A stretch of 64,000 nucleotides of DNA from Sympetrum striolatum. Lineage: Eukaryota > Arthropoda > Insecta > Odonata > Libellulidae. Each line of letters opens with the position of its first letter. Position 1 is the stretch's first letter. The position numbers and the translations under genes are program-made. Of the stretch, positions 50,019-62,757 are shown piece by piece. Below the pieces are notes generated by a model. The model did not search any database. It was not told where the DNA came from and saw only the letters and a program-made list of their open reading frames with translations. The stretch is taken from assembly GCA_947579665.1 (NCBI GenBank), contig OX388352.1, positions 34,466,216 through 34,530,215 on the forward strand, written 5' to 3'.

Positions 50019-50949
50019 CCTAATCCAACGTATTAGCTTCTCTAATAAACTGCGAAAAGAACGATCAGAAGTAACTATCTGTTTTTGAGATTACTTCCTA
50101 ACAACGCGTTGTTAGGAACATTTAATTGAATTGAATTTAACAAATAAAATAATGCTTTTAATAAGATTTGAATATCGTACCAAAAAATACCCTATTTTTG
50201 TGTTTTCTGTATCATCAGCAGAATTTGAAGAGCTTTCGATCTTCATGAATTCCTTGTTAGTGTAGTATTTAAAAAAAATCCTATCTTAATTGAAGAAGTT
50301 GTTCGTTGAACAGATATGAGTTGAAATATTTCGTTGAAGCGGCTTTGCAAACTTAATCACATTATTTTTATTTGGGTTTATTTCCTTGACTTATTGCTTA
50401 CGGAAGAAGAAAAGTATTATTCACTTCCGCTAGTATTTCATAAAAGTTTTGCATGTTTACCAAAATAAGAATATATCTTCAATTTTTCTTCTTTTTGTTG
50501 CTGGTTCACACGTAATTCTATCTAGTCTTATTTTGGAAAATAATAAAGCCTGCAATCTATGAATGTGAAGTTAATGATATGAAGTTTCTCATGATTGCAA
50601 TCTGAATCTTCTGGGGTTGTATCTTGGGGGTTGACATAAATGTATTTTCTATGATAAATATATTAAAAATTATAAAATAGATATAATTATAATAAATATA
50701 TAAATACAAATAAATAATTAAATTTCATAACTGTTCATTTATCAGTGTATCATAAATAATGTTTGTAATAAGATAATTCCTGATTAAAATTGTTATCTAT
50801 AATAATGCGTTGTAAAAAACATTTAGTGATTTAAGTATCAAACCTAGTTCAATCAGTATTCGGTAAAATGACTGCCACTCTATTGTGCCCACAAAATTAC
50901 TATATTTAATACTATTTTTGTATCTTCTTCCGATTAATGCTTTCTGAAA
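50019..50949. other. No supported feature
   Basis: AT-rich filler of the MULE-like element, with no recognisable coding sequence. Confidence 0.5.
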
Positions 50950-51024
50950 CGAGACGCGATCAGTTGTCGTAGCGCTCAGTTGCCACGGGGTCAGTTGTCA
51001 CGAGCCGTCAGTTGTCATGGAGCC

Positions 51025-51260
51025 ACTCTTTTTGCGTACTAACTTCCCAAGAGGAAGTACTAGAGGGATATCAAACGATATTTTCTGAAATAAGAATGAC
51101 ATTTGTGGCAGTGATCATTCCAAAAGGTAAAACATCTATTACCCGCTTACTTCCTATGAGGAAGTATTAGAGAAATATCAAACTGTATTTTCTGGGTTCG
51201 AAATGGCAACTGGTGCAGTGATCACTTATAATGAATGACGTTTTAAATGGGTATTTGGTT
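51025..51260 (+). repeat. 107-bp tandem repeat, right part
   Basis: A half unit (51025-51050) is followed by units starting GAGGAAGTACTAGAGGGATA at 51051 and GAGGAAGTATTAGAGAAATA at 51158, 107 bases apart. The half unit completes the one cut at 46421. Confidence 0.75.
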
Positions 51261-52484
51261 TACCTGTCTCATACTTTCAAATTTCAAGCGCTCCTAAATA
51301 ATTTATTTGGAGTTCGAAACCAACAGCAAAAATCAAACCTTAATTGAAGCCCACTCAAGCTTTTTGTACGATAGAAATATCTCTCTCCCTCCCTTTCTTA
51401 TTTTAGTTGTACAGGACATTTCTTCAACATTCACAATAATTTTCAATATTTTTATATTTTTTTGAAATCTTAACCTTTATAAACGTTGACAGAAGTGTAT
51501 ACTAAGGTTCCGGGAATTCTTTAACCAAGTTTGCCAGTTTGAAAAAAGTTCTCCGCAATGTATTCTTAGAGTTTTTGACAAGGACTTTTCTGCGTAGGAA
51601 ACTTCAAGACCAAATCCAAGACGAAAGAAAAGATAACGGTATACTTCAATGATCGCTAGTGATAACTCTTAACTACTCGACCATTGAACACGCAAGTAGT
51701 TTGACAATAATTCTATCTTTTAAATAACAAAAATGTATTTATAGATTCGATCCATTCTTTATAAAGTTATTATTTAAAGTTCTTGAAATATTTTATCTTT
51801 AGAATCTTATTTCCAGTTGTTGATTGGTTTCCTTCCCAGTAATACGTAAGAAAAATGCTGATGTCGTTAGTGAATCCTTCGGTGATAGTGCAAAAGCGCG
51901 AGATCGAAAATATTTCTCAAAAGATACCTACAGTAAGAGATTTACCTAAAAATGTTTTGAAAGTCTCCATAATTAGTGTATTAACATCTGTGATTAAACG
52001 TGTTTATCAGGAACACAAATATATATTCCCCCGAATAATCTAGCAGAGAAAATCAAATTGTTTGTGGAATAAAAAACGATTCGTTGCTACGAGTTACCAA
52101 ACCATTTGAGAATGCTTTGGGATGAAGTTGAACTCTTTGGACACAAGTAGGAAATTTCGTTTGAATATATTTATAAAAATATATTTTCTTTCTGCGGCAT
52201 GATATTTTTCGTAAAACGAAGTGTTTAAAAATCTCAATGCTAAAAATATTGGAGTACAAGTCAGCGTAATCTAAATATTATTCTTTACTGCTATTTTTCC
52301 ATCCCAAAGAGTGTCGTGGATTGGAAGTTTTGTATAGCAGTTGCAACACACTGCTGATTATACGTACTTTAGTTTTTATGTTATTATATACGTTTATTAT
52401 ACGTGCTTAAGACACTAATCTGAGCCAAATCTAGCCTTTAAAAATAAGAAATGCACAGTGTTTTTTCCCTTTCCCTGTTTTCAG
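51261..52484. other. No supported feature
   Basis: This is AT-rich DNA; it may be an intron or flank of the candidate exon at 52485-52677. Confidence 0.45.
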
Positions 52485-52677
52485 GTGAATTCCGTTCAGG
52501 TATAATATTTTCTGCCGGGCTTTCTCAAGGAGAGGATATGGCCGCGAAGAATCGGATGTCTGAGAGCCCTAAATGTGCGGAAATCCCCGTTGTCACTCCA
52601 CTGCTCTGCGGGACGGCCCGTCGTGGTGTGTTTAGCATTCCTGTCAGGAGCCCAGGTCGGGACTTGACGTTAAAGCC
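52485..52677 (+). CDS. Candidate internal coding exon of an unidentified host gene
   Basis: A long pyrimidine tract ending TTTTCAG precedes it and a perfect GTAAGT donor follows at 52678. Only one of the three frames is open, and it is open for the whole 193 bases, with intron phases 1 (before) and 2 (after). The encoded 63 residues include SGIIFSAGLSQGEDMAAKN, then VVTPLLCGTARRGVFSIPVR and SPGRDLTLKP. The stretch is clearly richer in G+C than its surroundings, as expected of an exon in an AT-rich genome. I do not recognise the protein. No partner exon on the same strand could be supported inside the window, so the gene would have long introns reaching beyond it. A chance open frame with two good splice signals is the main alternative. 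Confidence 0.55.
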
Positions 52678-52699
52678 GTAAGTACCGTATCCTAACTAC

Positions 52700-53462
52700 C
52701 TTCCACTCGCCCTTCCATGCCACACTGGAACATCAGCCTAAATTTTTCGGAACAAAAAACTGTTCTATTGTCAGATCATCATCACCATTTTCTTTAGATC
52801 CTTATATGATTCGAGTACCACAGTACTTTTTATGTCATCCAGGACCTTCTTTCTTGGCCTCCCTCTTCCTAATCCCCCAGTACTTTTCCCTCCATTATAT
52901 TTTCTAGGAAGTTGTTATGTCGCGAAACATGTCAAGCAAATTTAATTCTTCTTTTCTCCGTCTCTTTAATTAAATTCCTTTCCCCTTTAATTTCGCTAAA
53001 AACTTCTATAATCCTTTTCTTGGCTATCCATTTTCCTTGTTATCTTTCTCCAAATTCACATTTCCATCCCATCAAACCGAAAATTTTCCATCTTCCCAAA
53101 CGTCCAATTTTCATATCCGTTTAGTAATTTACAAAGTGTTTTACAAAGGATTTTCTAATTTCCTGTTTGTTCGCTAACAGATTCTTTTTACTTGCATATG
53201 CTTTCTTAGCCAAATCTATCCTCCTTTTCGCTGCAGAAGTGCATCTGTTGTCTCATGTAATTCTGGTCCCAAGGTAGCGGTATTCTTCTACTTGGCGTTG
53301 GCGTATCCTTGATTTCTCTATCATCAAATTTCTAGGGGGTTCTGTCATGTTTCTAGAAACTACCACAGCTTTGATTTTCTTCGCATTCATTTTCAATTTC
53401 CATTTTTCCAAAGCTGTGGACAGGACTTTGAGCATTTTATTCATAAATCGCAATACCATTGG
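52700..53462 (-). pseudogene. Non-LTR retrotransposon reverse transcriptase 3' part, decayed
   Basis: On the minus strand the region first reads ALEKWKLKMNAKKIKAVVVS and VEEYRYLGTRIT (53253-53459), the end of the reverse transcriptase domain. Then, with shifts and stops, it reads KKNLLANKQEIRKSF, GYENWTFGK, and finally LGRGRPRKKVLDDIK with SYKDLKKM. This order is standard for the C-terminal third of the endonuclease-reverse transcriptase proteins common in arthropods. The YADD core is missing, since the copy begins near 53462. It differs from the remnant at 38197-38655 in strand and in sequence, so at least two lineages are present. Open frames on the plus strand here are shadows. It lies within 25 bases of the candidate exon and probably in its intron. 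Confidence 0.82.
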
Positions 53463-55830
53463 TAAAGCTAATGCAGTTATGCAGTCAGATCTGACATAAA
53501 ATTAAATAAAAAAAGAAAACGCCAACTGCAGAGTAAAATGTTTTAGTACCATCTCGATTATCTCCTTTTAAACGAAGAAACCGTAAAATGCAGTGCTTGT
53601 GTTTTGCCGGAGTCCTAGCATATTGCGAGCATAGCCACACAGCCCACCAACGTGCCGCAGCAAACAGGTTGGTAAGCACTGCCCAGTGTAGATCCATTGT
53701 TATTAAGGTATTTGTTTCTAGGTACTGCGTGATTGGGAAATTGTGAAATTTTAGAAGTTGCTTCGAACGTGGAGTTACGGTGAGAGAGGAGAAAGATTCT
53801 TCCACTTTATGGATTAATGGCTCCGTTATGTTGGAGCTGGAAGCTGCAGGAGAGAGGTTCCTTTCCGAGAGAGGGATAAGACGGCAAGGATAAAAGGAAA
53901 CAGCATTATTTTCTCTATTTCCAACGGATGACTAAATCTTCCGATAGGGTATGGCTTAACCTAAACTGAGTCATTCGCCGCTTTGGGAATTGGAAGATAA
54001 GGATATCTTTATCCGTTAGCTTTAAATTAACCAGAAATGAGGGAAATCGGAGAAAACTACTCATCCTGGGACCTTCATAAATTTTCAAGTTTAATCTCTT
54101 GATGTGTTCATTATTCCTAGTGCCATTTTTGGTGGTGGCTTTCCAAGATAGCTTGTTTTTTTGTTTCTGAATTGATTTTCAGCGGTATAAGAGTGAGATA
54201 TTCAGACTCGTTTAAAAGTTTTTAGCCGGAAAATATAAAGCCACTTTTAGTAGACATGAAGAAATAAAACTCACCTTTCACGCAAAATTTTTGGAAAAAA
54301 GTTAAAGCTTTTTTCTATTCCAATAGGTGTCAATTTCTGTTTGATGCCGCTATTTTTATCTTGAATTTCGATGAACGCTCGCAGACAGGAGATTACAGGA
54401 CTCAAAATAAAGTGTCTGCGAAAACTTTTATTCACTATCTTTGCATTCTGAGATCTCTTATCAAAAATAATAATCTTATAGTACTTCAATGAAATCCATG
54501 GAGTAAAGAAGTTATAAAAATACCTACAGTTTGATGTTATTCGACAGCATTTATTCGTTCAACGACATTAAATATTTTTAGCAATTTATTTCATATTTTC
54601 CATTATATCCCTATTAAAAATAAAGAGGTTACGGTAAGAGCAAACGGTGGCTTTTGACACCTGCTGCGCTGTTGACTAATGCTTGAAAATTTCCAGAAAC
54701 TGTTTTCTACTACGTACTTGGCTGTCATTTACTTCATTTTCTCTACTTTGAAAAATAATCCTCAATATTTATTAATTTTAACTAAACTCAGTTCGTCGAA
54801 TTGTTTTTAAATAATTCACTATTTCTAGAATTCAATTAAAATATAATAATTCAGGAAACAGATTATTCGTCAAGGTAGTTGTTGAGGTAACAATTTAATG
54901 ACTGATTGAATCCGTTATAGACCGTGGGCACTGGTAGGTCACCGATTTGTTGCTAAAAACGTCATATACTTGGAATAATTATTTAATATTGAAGGATACC
55001 GATATGTGATGACGTTTTCGGGAAGGAGTTCAATGCGCTCAATTTGATTCGATTACTAACCGGTGTACTGAGAGTTAATTAAAAATGTCACTCTCATCAG
55101 CCCCAGCTTTGCGTCTCAAGATGAGCCGTATTCTAACAAGTGACTCCATCGCTCTAAGGAGAATAACTTTACAGACCTCCGGCCTCAATTCTTAATTTTC
55201 CTATTGTTCAAGTCCCGTCGAACTAAAACTAAACTTCCGGGGAAAATCTTCGTTAACCTCGCCTTTACTTAATCTCAATCTTTTCTGAACGACCCACGGG
55301 ACGGTGCTCTTGTCTTGACGTGCCCCATTATCATAGCTCTTTGTTGAACAAACTTTCTAAATACTTTAAATTCTCTACCGATTCAGCGTCTCCCACTTCC
55401 TATCCTAAGCATTCACATTTTCTCTCATAACAAAGCTTTTGTCTCATCTTTCCCACATGGAAAAGTTCTAATAACTATCCCTTCTCGTTCAGATGCTATC
55501 GTCAAATTACTACCCCTCTAACTCATTATCACCCATGCATAGCTTCTTGTAGTTCATTCGTTATCTCTCCATGCAAAGTTAATGATATATATATATTTAA
55601 AATAGAAGGATTATGAATTTTTTATCACTGAAATTCTAGATGAACGTCTTTAATCTTGTCTCTCTCATAATTTTTGGAAAATATAGGAGATAATTTATGC
55701 ATATTTTCTCCTGCTCTCGATATTTCGTCAAATGGAATGCACTTTGATTATTTTGATACAGGATATACATAAATGTATAAATTTCAGCTTAGTTTTTGTG
55801 TGATAATGTGGAAGCTATTTACGTGAGTTA
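53463..55830. other. No supported gene
   Basis: A minus-strand frame of 106 codons (53485-53805) adjoins the retrotransposon but matches nothing I know. The remainder is unassigned. Confidence 0.4.
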
Positions 55831-55838
55831 GTACGTAT

Positions 55839-57966
55839 CAGTGGCGCAGCGAGGGGGGGGGTTAGGGGTTCAAACCCCCCCCCCCCCCAAGAGTCAAGTC
55901 CTATGACTAGCTCTGTGCTTTTTTCTGCTGAAGAGAAAAAAAAACAATCATTTGCTTGATGAGTTTAGCGAAAGCTTTGCATGCCCGTAAATATGGCTCC
56001 GATTTCAGCTAAGGTGATATTTTCGGTAGTGAGCTGACATCGATATCAATGGGACGCTAAGATACGAGTGTTTCGCACACGATGTACAACCCCTATACTT
56101 CTTAAGCATATCCTTTAGTTAGATGACTCACACCATAAGATAAGATTCCCATGAGAAAAATTCGAAAGTGCTGATTCGTTTACTCCTCGCAAAAACACAA
56201 AGGAACATTCGAAAAGTAATTCGAAACTCACACCCTGAAAACAGAGATTAAGATTAGGTTTGAGAGACAAACAGATTGATAAAACGCTCAGTTAGATCTT
56301 CTGCACGTGACTGTTTTGAGGGTGTGAATACAAAGCTAGGCTCGTGAATAGTGCATTTGAGAAATTCACAGGGAACAGTTCGAAGGAGAGTTTAGTTTGG
56401 ATTTCATAAGGTACAGATCGACATCCGAAAATTCTTTTCACAGTCCGCTGATAGCACGAGACCGCTATCGGATAAAAACGTATGTTAATGGCTATGTGGT
56501 GTATTTTGAAATAACCATTATTAGATGCATAAATTAGGATTGCCTTATTTTAGGGCTGTTATCGGAGGGCACACCTCAAGATGAGTTTAGCGACATTTGC
56601 AAAGTTACTTGACCCATTCTGGACGAATAGAAGTCTGCACAGTAGACTCTTCATTACTCGGGATGATATAAAATATACTGATCTTTATTTTCTGATTGCC
56701 TGTTAATTTGATACATATTTACGAAAATTATTCGATAATCGAATTTCCGGAGAAATTTGAAAAAGTATTGGAGCAGTACAAGATATCAGTAAAAATTAAT
56801 TTTCAATTATATTATTAATAATATACTATTTTGGAAGAAAATCAGTCAGCTGAAAGTTATTCTGCGCATAAGTTAAGCACATATTTATTGGAACTTTATC
56901 TTGATGACTTGAAATAAATTTGATATACTATTAAAACTGTGACAAATTCTTCAGCTTCCTTTTCGATGCAGCCACTCTGGCGATAGAATCCCAAGAATCT
57001 CATGAATTATCCTGTCACCACGTGTTCATACAATGCCCATTTTAAATTTCAATTCATGGATTTTTTGTAATACTCAGTGCGTGCGACTGGGTTTGCATTG
57101 CTCTCTGCGTAATTGTAAGTTTTCATCTTCATTTTTTTCACCTTGGTATGTAACTTTAATTCTGCAAGTTCAATTATAATATCAACTATAATCAAGAGTC
57201 TACTATATTTTTTAATGCAGCCGAATTTTTAATATTCGGTATGTGACGCATTCAGTTGAATACTTAGCTAATAGATAAATAACGAAGTCCGGCTTAATCG
57301 TAAGCCTACCAGAAAATTTCATCTGATATAAATGATTTTTTGGTTCTTATATAAACCTTGTGAAATAAGCTGTATATATATACTTCATATCATTACTTTT
57401 ATACATTGATGGCGTTTTATTGGCAGATGACATTTCAATTAAATTCCAAATTCTGCTGACGATATAGTCAAATAACGAAAGAAATTCAAATAAGCATGGG
57501 CGCGCATCTGTGGGGAATTTAATGAGTGGATGTTAAGTTTTATATCGCTTGCCAAATAACGGTAACTAATTTTTTCCTTCCCATGCTTTGCAACCTCTTG
57601 GAAGAAAGAACTCTGAAAGACTCGGGAAGTTTATATCTACAACACTAAAAACCGTCAGCATAGAAAAAATGAGTTTTTAATAGATATTGGACGTATCCAA
57701 ACCATAAATCCTAACAACAATCATGATAAGTTTCCAATTGCTTGCTTATGTAAACTACTATCTTGGAAGGTGTAATAAGTTGGCCACATGCGTGTTAAAC
57801 TCCTCTAGTTTGCAATGCATTAATTTTTTGAAAGAATTGACATTTATTGAAGTAAGTACACTCACCCAGACTTGAATATACTAGCCCCTGTAAGGTAGGT
57901 AGTTTTTCGTTTTCTCGGCAGCCTTGGACCCCCCCCCCCCTTTGGCAAATCCTGGCTGCGCCACTG
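55839..57966. mobile_element. 2.1-kb hAT-like non-autonomous element
   Basis: The left end CAGTGGCGCAGCGAGGGGGG and the inverse of the right end (CAGTGGCGCAGCCAGG) match over about 16 bases with one difference. The flanks GTACGTAT (55831-55838) and GTACGATT (57967-57974) agree at 6 of 8 bases, which fits an aged 8-bp duplication. CAGTGGCG-type ends with long G and C runs just inside are common in arthropod hAT-like elements. The left end also folds on itself (GGGGTTCAAACCCC, 55863-55876). Interior frames are full of stops, and no hAT dimerisation or BED-finger sequence could be read. Confidence 0.75.
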
Positions 57967-58319
57967 GTACGATTCTTGTGTATCTGCGTATGAGTTGAGC
58001 TTTTTGGGAAATTTTAATGCTGATTAAGCCCCCCTCTACGTGTACTCGAATGAGGGTCTCAATTACCTGTTCTCCTCTGAAAATAATCTGCCGTAGTCGT
58101 AAATCAGCATGTAAATTTCACCATTGCTCAATTAAAAAAATCTTTAAAATAAACTGTGGAAATATATTATTTATTTAAAGTATTTTTCAAAATATATTTC
58201 AAAGAAATAAATCATCATAAATATATACATTTATATAGGTAATTCCATGGGCCCAAGTGAATAAAAAGTTCTCAAATGAGGTGAATATTGAGTATGTATA
58301 TATATAAAAGTAATTCATT

Positions 58320-58475
58320 GCCTGCGGGAGGTTTTTGGAGGGGTTTCCCCTCCCGTCTTTGCGCGAATGCCAGGCAATCCTTTGTAATTTAGTATTTCCC
58401 CCTTCACCGCTGCCACCAGGTCTGATTGCCTAATCGCAGCGTAATTTGAATAAATAAGTAAATAAATATAAGAGA
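58320..58475. mobile_element. Possible retroposon 3' end with hairpin
   Basis: ATTGCCTGCGGGAGG pairs loosely with CCTCCCG and GCCAGGCAAT. The block ends with AATAAATAAGTAAATAAATA, a tail of the kind left by retroposons. No second copy in the window confirms it. Confidence 0.35.
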
Positions 58476-60681
58476 ATAAAAAAGTCTTTTAAAATACATA
58501 CATAGTTCATTTCCGGGGGCTTATAAAATGCCCCCATTCCATTCACTTCACACCACTAAAAACACCATCAATGTTAATATGTTCGTCGGTGAGGCATTAT
58601 ACCCACCGACGCCACAAGGGCTTGAGTGCACACTCCATTTATTTTCTTGTGATGGAATGCCCCAAAAAACGTCTTCCTCCATGGAATTTATTTAAAATAA
58701 AATTCTTTGTTAATTTTCTCCGCAATCGCGTGCCATCCGTCAGATTTCCCACCCTGAATGTATTCTCGAGTCAATTAGTTTTCCCATTTTTTCAAATGAG
58801 AAAATTAGGTGCCTCGTCTTTAACTCGGGTCGGCTTATATTTCAGTGGATACGATGAGAATGAATACTGGCGAAAAAGGTGTCTCTAATTATAAATCCTT
58901 TGAAGACGGTTACATGTGGTTTCCATACACTGTGTTTCCGTCGTTATATCCCGCTTAATCACCGTGGTTCAATGAGCAAGTCAGTGGTAAATACCTCAAT
59001 CTGCATCTTTCCTGGTCTAACAGGAAGTTCAAACTGGCCTTCGGGCCGAATAATTCATAAATGGCCAGATTTCCGCACTGCGGGTAATATCGCTCCAATC
59101 ACATTACCGCAAACGTACAAATGCTATGAGGAAATGGTGCAAATTTGCGCTTGTGGTTCTACGAAAAAGGAATTTCTCTTGAAGAGGATGAGTTTACCAA
59201 CAATGTGGAAATTTTTGGATGGAGAAGGATAGTGACAGAAGGCAGTAGAGTAATTTTTGTGGATAAAGAGTTAATTCGAAAGATACAGCCTACATTTTTA
59301 CAAAAGTCATAGCTATAGATGACAAAATGCTAAAATCTTAATTAATAAAATAAGAAATGATTTTAAACTAAAGTACGTTTCAAGCAACAACTGCATCGTA
59401 CACAGGTCTTCCTAAGCCAATGACTGTTTTTTCAGGAGGTCCTATGTTTACACACTTTTGGAATAATAATTTTAACATTAAAATACTTTGCATAATTGTA
59501 AAATAGAAACATAGATTGAATGAATAGTTCTATTTTGATAATCGTTTACCTATGTAAAACATAAATTACCCAATGATAAACAAACTGTACTTATTAGAGT
59601 TAGAACTAATACTTTTATTTGACTCAGGACATTTTTTCTCATTAGCACACGGCAATTATCGATAGATACATGAAACAGGAAGCGTTGTTATTTCTTTCTC
59701 TCTTAGAGATCAATTCCTCTAGACGTGGTTAAGGAAACTTGTACGAAATTACATTTAGTGACATGTTTCTCAATAGTTAGTTAGCTGACCACTCAACGCA
59801 CCTGGTGTAGGGTTAGGTCAGTGGAGTCGATGACGTTGTTTCGATATCCTGGAAGGCTGACATGGTGTCGGCTTTACGGAAAGATCGAAGGGCAATACGT
59901 CGAAGGTTGAAGAAATTGCTTTTCATTGATTGTACGAACTTCCCTCGATCCGTTCCATCGAGTGAGATTCCTGCAAAGTTGGATTGGTTTCCGATTAAGA
60001 AAGACACTTCACATTAGGAAGGTGAGAATATTCGGTTCCTCGTATGGACATTATTCCGACAAAGCAGAGCTATGGCTGAATACTCATTGAATAGTCCAGT
60101 AGCACTGATGTGAGTGGGATAGTTAGAGATTTCGTATCACGTAAACAGTGACGGAGAACTCCGTGACCATCAGCAGTCAATTAGATGGACAAGTGGCCGA
60201 ATCTGTTGGAGCGATCACCAATACCAACTGCCGCTACTACGGGCAACTGCACTATGCCACGCAATAATTCACTCCAACGATCACTGATCGCCGGCAAACC
60301 TCAAGCTAAAAGATACGACATCCGTAATTTTTTCTAGCTTTTTTATTCTAGCATAGCTTTCTTAATCGGGAAAATCGGAATCAGGAATTAGAAAAAAACT
60401 TTGTTAGTTTTTATTCTAGCTCTTAATTCTAGCTATTCTAACTTTGCTTACTTATTATTTCATTCCTATTTGTTATTGTGTGATGTCTTTTTTGTTTTCA
60501 ATTTCAGTTTTTTTGTTCATATCATTCATAATAATTTATACACAAAATGATGTATGAGAAATACCATTATCAATAAAATATCTTATGCTTCGTATTCTCA
60601 GGAGACTTAATATATCCATCCAACATCAAGTAGCTATAGAGAAAGAAAATTTGGAACACGGATGTTAAGGAATCAGGGGTA
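58476..60681. other. No supported gene
   Basis: Two plus-strand frames, 58571-58888 (105 codons) and 58879-59232 (117 codons), overlap and sit in a less AT-rich patch, but neither resembles a known protein and no splice structure joins them. The rest is unassigned. Confidence 0.4.
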
Positions 60682-61459
60682 TAAAATCTCCAATAGCCGT
60701 TTTTGTCGGCGTTCCTCTTCTCATTCACTGCTATTCCGAGAAAACAAGAAAGGACGCCGCACCTTTTGAGTGCACCCAATACGTATACTATGTTTCTCTA
60801 TTATGTTATTTTCATGTATTTAGTTTTAATTTTTTTTGCTATTTATATATTTCCTGTCGTTACTTTTGAACCTCATCTCGCTATCAGTTTCTATTTGTGA
60901 GATACTGATTTTTATGTAAATATGTCACACTTGTTCATTCTTTTTTGTATACCTCTATCAATTTTTCTTCTTGTCTTTTATAACTATTTTAACCTACTTT
61001 CATCATCAAATTTAGCTATCTATCTGTAGGCTTCGTTGGTTTTTCACACTCTCCTACTAGTGAGTGTTTTCCTGCAGTGGAAATTTTTCCTAAGCTCTTA
61101 GCTTAGGTTTGTTAATCCGCTTAGTAGTTTTCTTCTTTTTACTTTTGCAAGCAATCTATTTCCATTCATTTCTCATACGACGAAGGGTTGGATGTAAGAA
61201 GAGACTTCCTAGTCTCAATCTCGCCCTAATAAAGTCCTTTTATTGTTATTATTATTTCGAATGCGATGCATTCATCGTCAGTAGTGAATAGATAAGGAGT
61301 GAATCGATACCAACCTATCTATTCACTCCTGACGATGAATGTATTGCATTTGAAATACTAATTGGGTGCTCTTAAAAGTGCGGTGTCCTTTCTTGTTTTC
61401 TCGGAATACCAGTGAATGAGGAGAGGAACGCCGGCAAAAACGGCTATTGAAGATTTTAA
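60682..61459. mobile_element. Foldback element with about 145-bp arms, left arm interrupted
   Basis: The right arm (61315-61459) is the inverse of a composite left arm made of 60682-60783 plus 61253-61294. Shared phrases include CAATAGCCGTTTTTG, GGAATACC/GGAATAGC and ATTCATCGTCAG. Agreement is high, with scattered changes. The loop between arms is only about 20 bases. The gap in the left arm is exactly a retroposon ending in ATT repeats, so the foldback is older. Confidence 0.75.
60784..61252 (+). mobile_element. Retroposon inserted in the foldback arm
   Basis: T-rich DNA leads to GTTTTCCTGCAGTGGAAATT (61066) and then GGTTGGATGTAAGAAGAGAC, ending CTCGCCCTAATAAAGTCC plus ATT-type repeats. It matches 29837-30049 in the last 210 bases. 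Its limits follow from the interrupted inverted repeat, giving about 470 bases. No reverse transcriptase is present. Confidence 0.7.
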
Positions 61460-62757
61460 ACCTCTAAATCAAGTAGCTAGATTAAGATAACATTCGTTAT
61501 AATAAATATTTGTAAATACGGTAGTACCTGGTCACCACTTTACTCCTTTTAGAGAATCGTTTGATAGTTACGCAAATTGTAAAGTTCGATTCTCTGGATA
61601 TTTGATATTTCTGAGGCGTCGGCAGCATTTTTCATTGTAATACAATTAAAGGTAAAATGAAACTTTTCCAATCAATATTTAATATTTTGTTGCAAATAAG
61701 AATGTGGAATGGCACAATAGACTGTTATATGTCTAAAAAAACCTCTTTTCGATAATCCGGGACTTTCCGTTGTTTCCAAAACCGATGACAACATAGTTAC
61801 GAAACTTTTACAAATTCCGCTTGAGGAAGTTTTAAAATGATTTATATTAATTAATAACCAAGGTCCAATCAATTTTCTTACCAGTTAACTACTTTTGATA
61901 TACATTTAAATTGATTAATAATTAAATTATTTCATAAAACCTATAATAAACGTCGTAGAATATAAGTCGAGCATATCAGATCCTCTAAAGTGAGTGAGTG
62001 TCGATTAAATGACCGAGTCTCCCTTGATCGTTCCTTCTCCATAAAAAAACTCAAAGGGAAATCTTTCAAATATTAGTATACGTTAACAAAAGACAGAGTG
62101 TGTGGACGATGAGGTGCACAACTTGTACTTGTAGAAGACGTTTTTAACAGAGAGAAGGAAGTCCTATAAGGACAGTTTCCTGAGAAAATTGACCGTGTCT
62201 ATTGTAGAGAGTAGTGATAGGTTTCCCTTATTTCCGGGAGTTTCCGTCCGTTCTCCTATATATCCTGATTGGAAAATATTGCCGCACGTGTAGATAAAAG
62301 TCGTATTTTCCTTTTCATCCAGCGGAAATGAACCATCTCCTAACTCAAGTGAGGATATTCTGAGAAATAAGCGTGGATATTCGTCTCTCTAATTTTATAT
62401 TCTCTTACTGTAACACAGGGACACCATCGTTCGCCAATTTCTCGCAAATGAGGAGTGGTAGTAGTGGTTGAATTCACAAGGCTGATAGGATAATGCAAAC
62501 TTATCAGTCATTTACTACCAGTGACACTTTTTAATTATCAGATTTCATAAGTTACAATTTGTGGAAGGAAATTGGAAAAAGGCTGTTAATAAATTAGAGG
62601 TTTTAAAATTCTCCAAATATGTCAGCGTACCCACGTCGCCACCCCTACTATTGACTTACTTTATAATTTTTCTTATTAGGTCAGTAATCCGGTTTTATCC
62701 GTTGTTTCCAGAATCGATAGAAACGTAGGCGTAAGTACGAAACCCCGGCTTATTTTT
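61460..62757. other. No supported feature
   Basis: No gene or repeat boundary is recognised before the last copy of repeat A. Confidence 0.5.

Larger units (their letters stand above)
46422..51024. mobile_element. 4.6-kb MULE-like TIR element
   Basis: The left end (about 46422-46494) and the inverse of the right end (about 50950-51024) match over roughly 75 bases. Both carry several ACAACTGA copies and the shared block GCGCTACGACAACTGAT. ACTCTTTAT on the left (46413-46421) and ACTCTTTTT on the right (51025-51033) look like a 9-bp target duplication with one change. Long inverted repeats plus a 9-bp duplication suit a Mutator-like element. Joining the outer flanks restores a unit of the 107-bp tandem repeat, which confirms the boundaries. 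No Mutator transposase is read. The interior holds a decayed piggyBac transposase, a SINE and a Penelope-like insertion. A TTAA duplication is absent, so the outer ends are unlikely to be piggyBac ends. Confidence 0.7.

Noticed and set aside
53485..53805. 106-codon minus-strand ORF next to the retrotransposon
   Set aside because: It does not continue the reverse transcriptase and matches no family I know.
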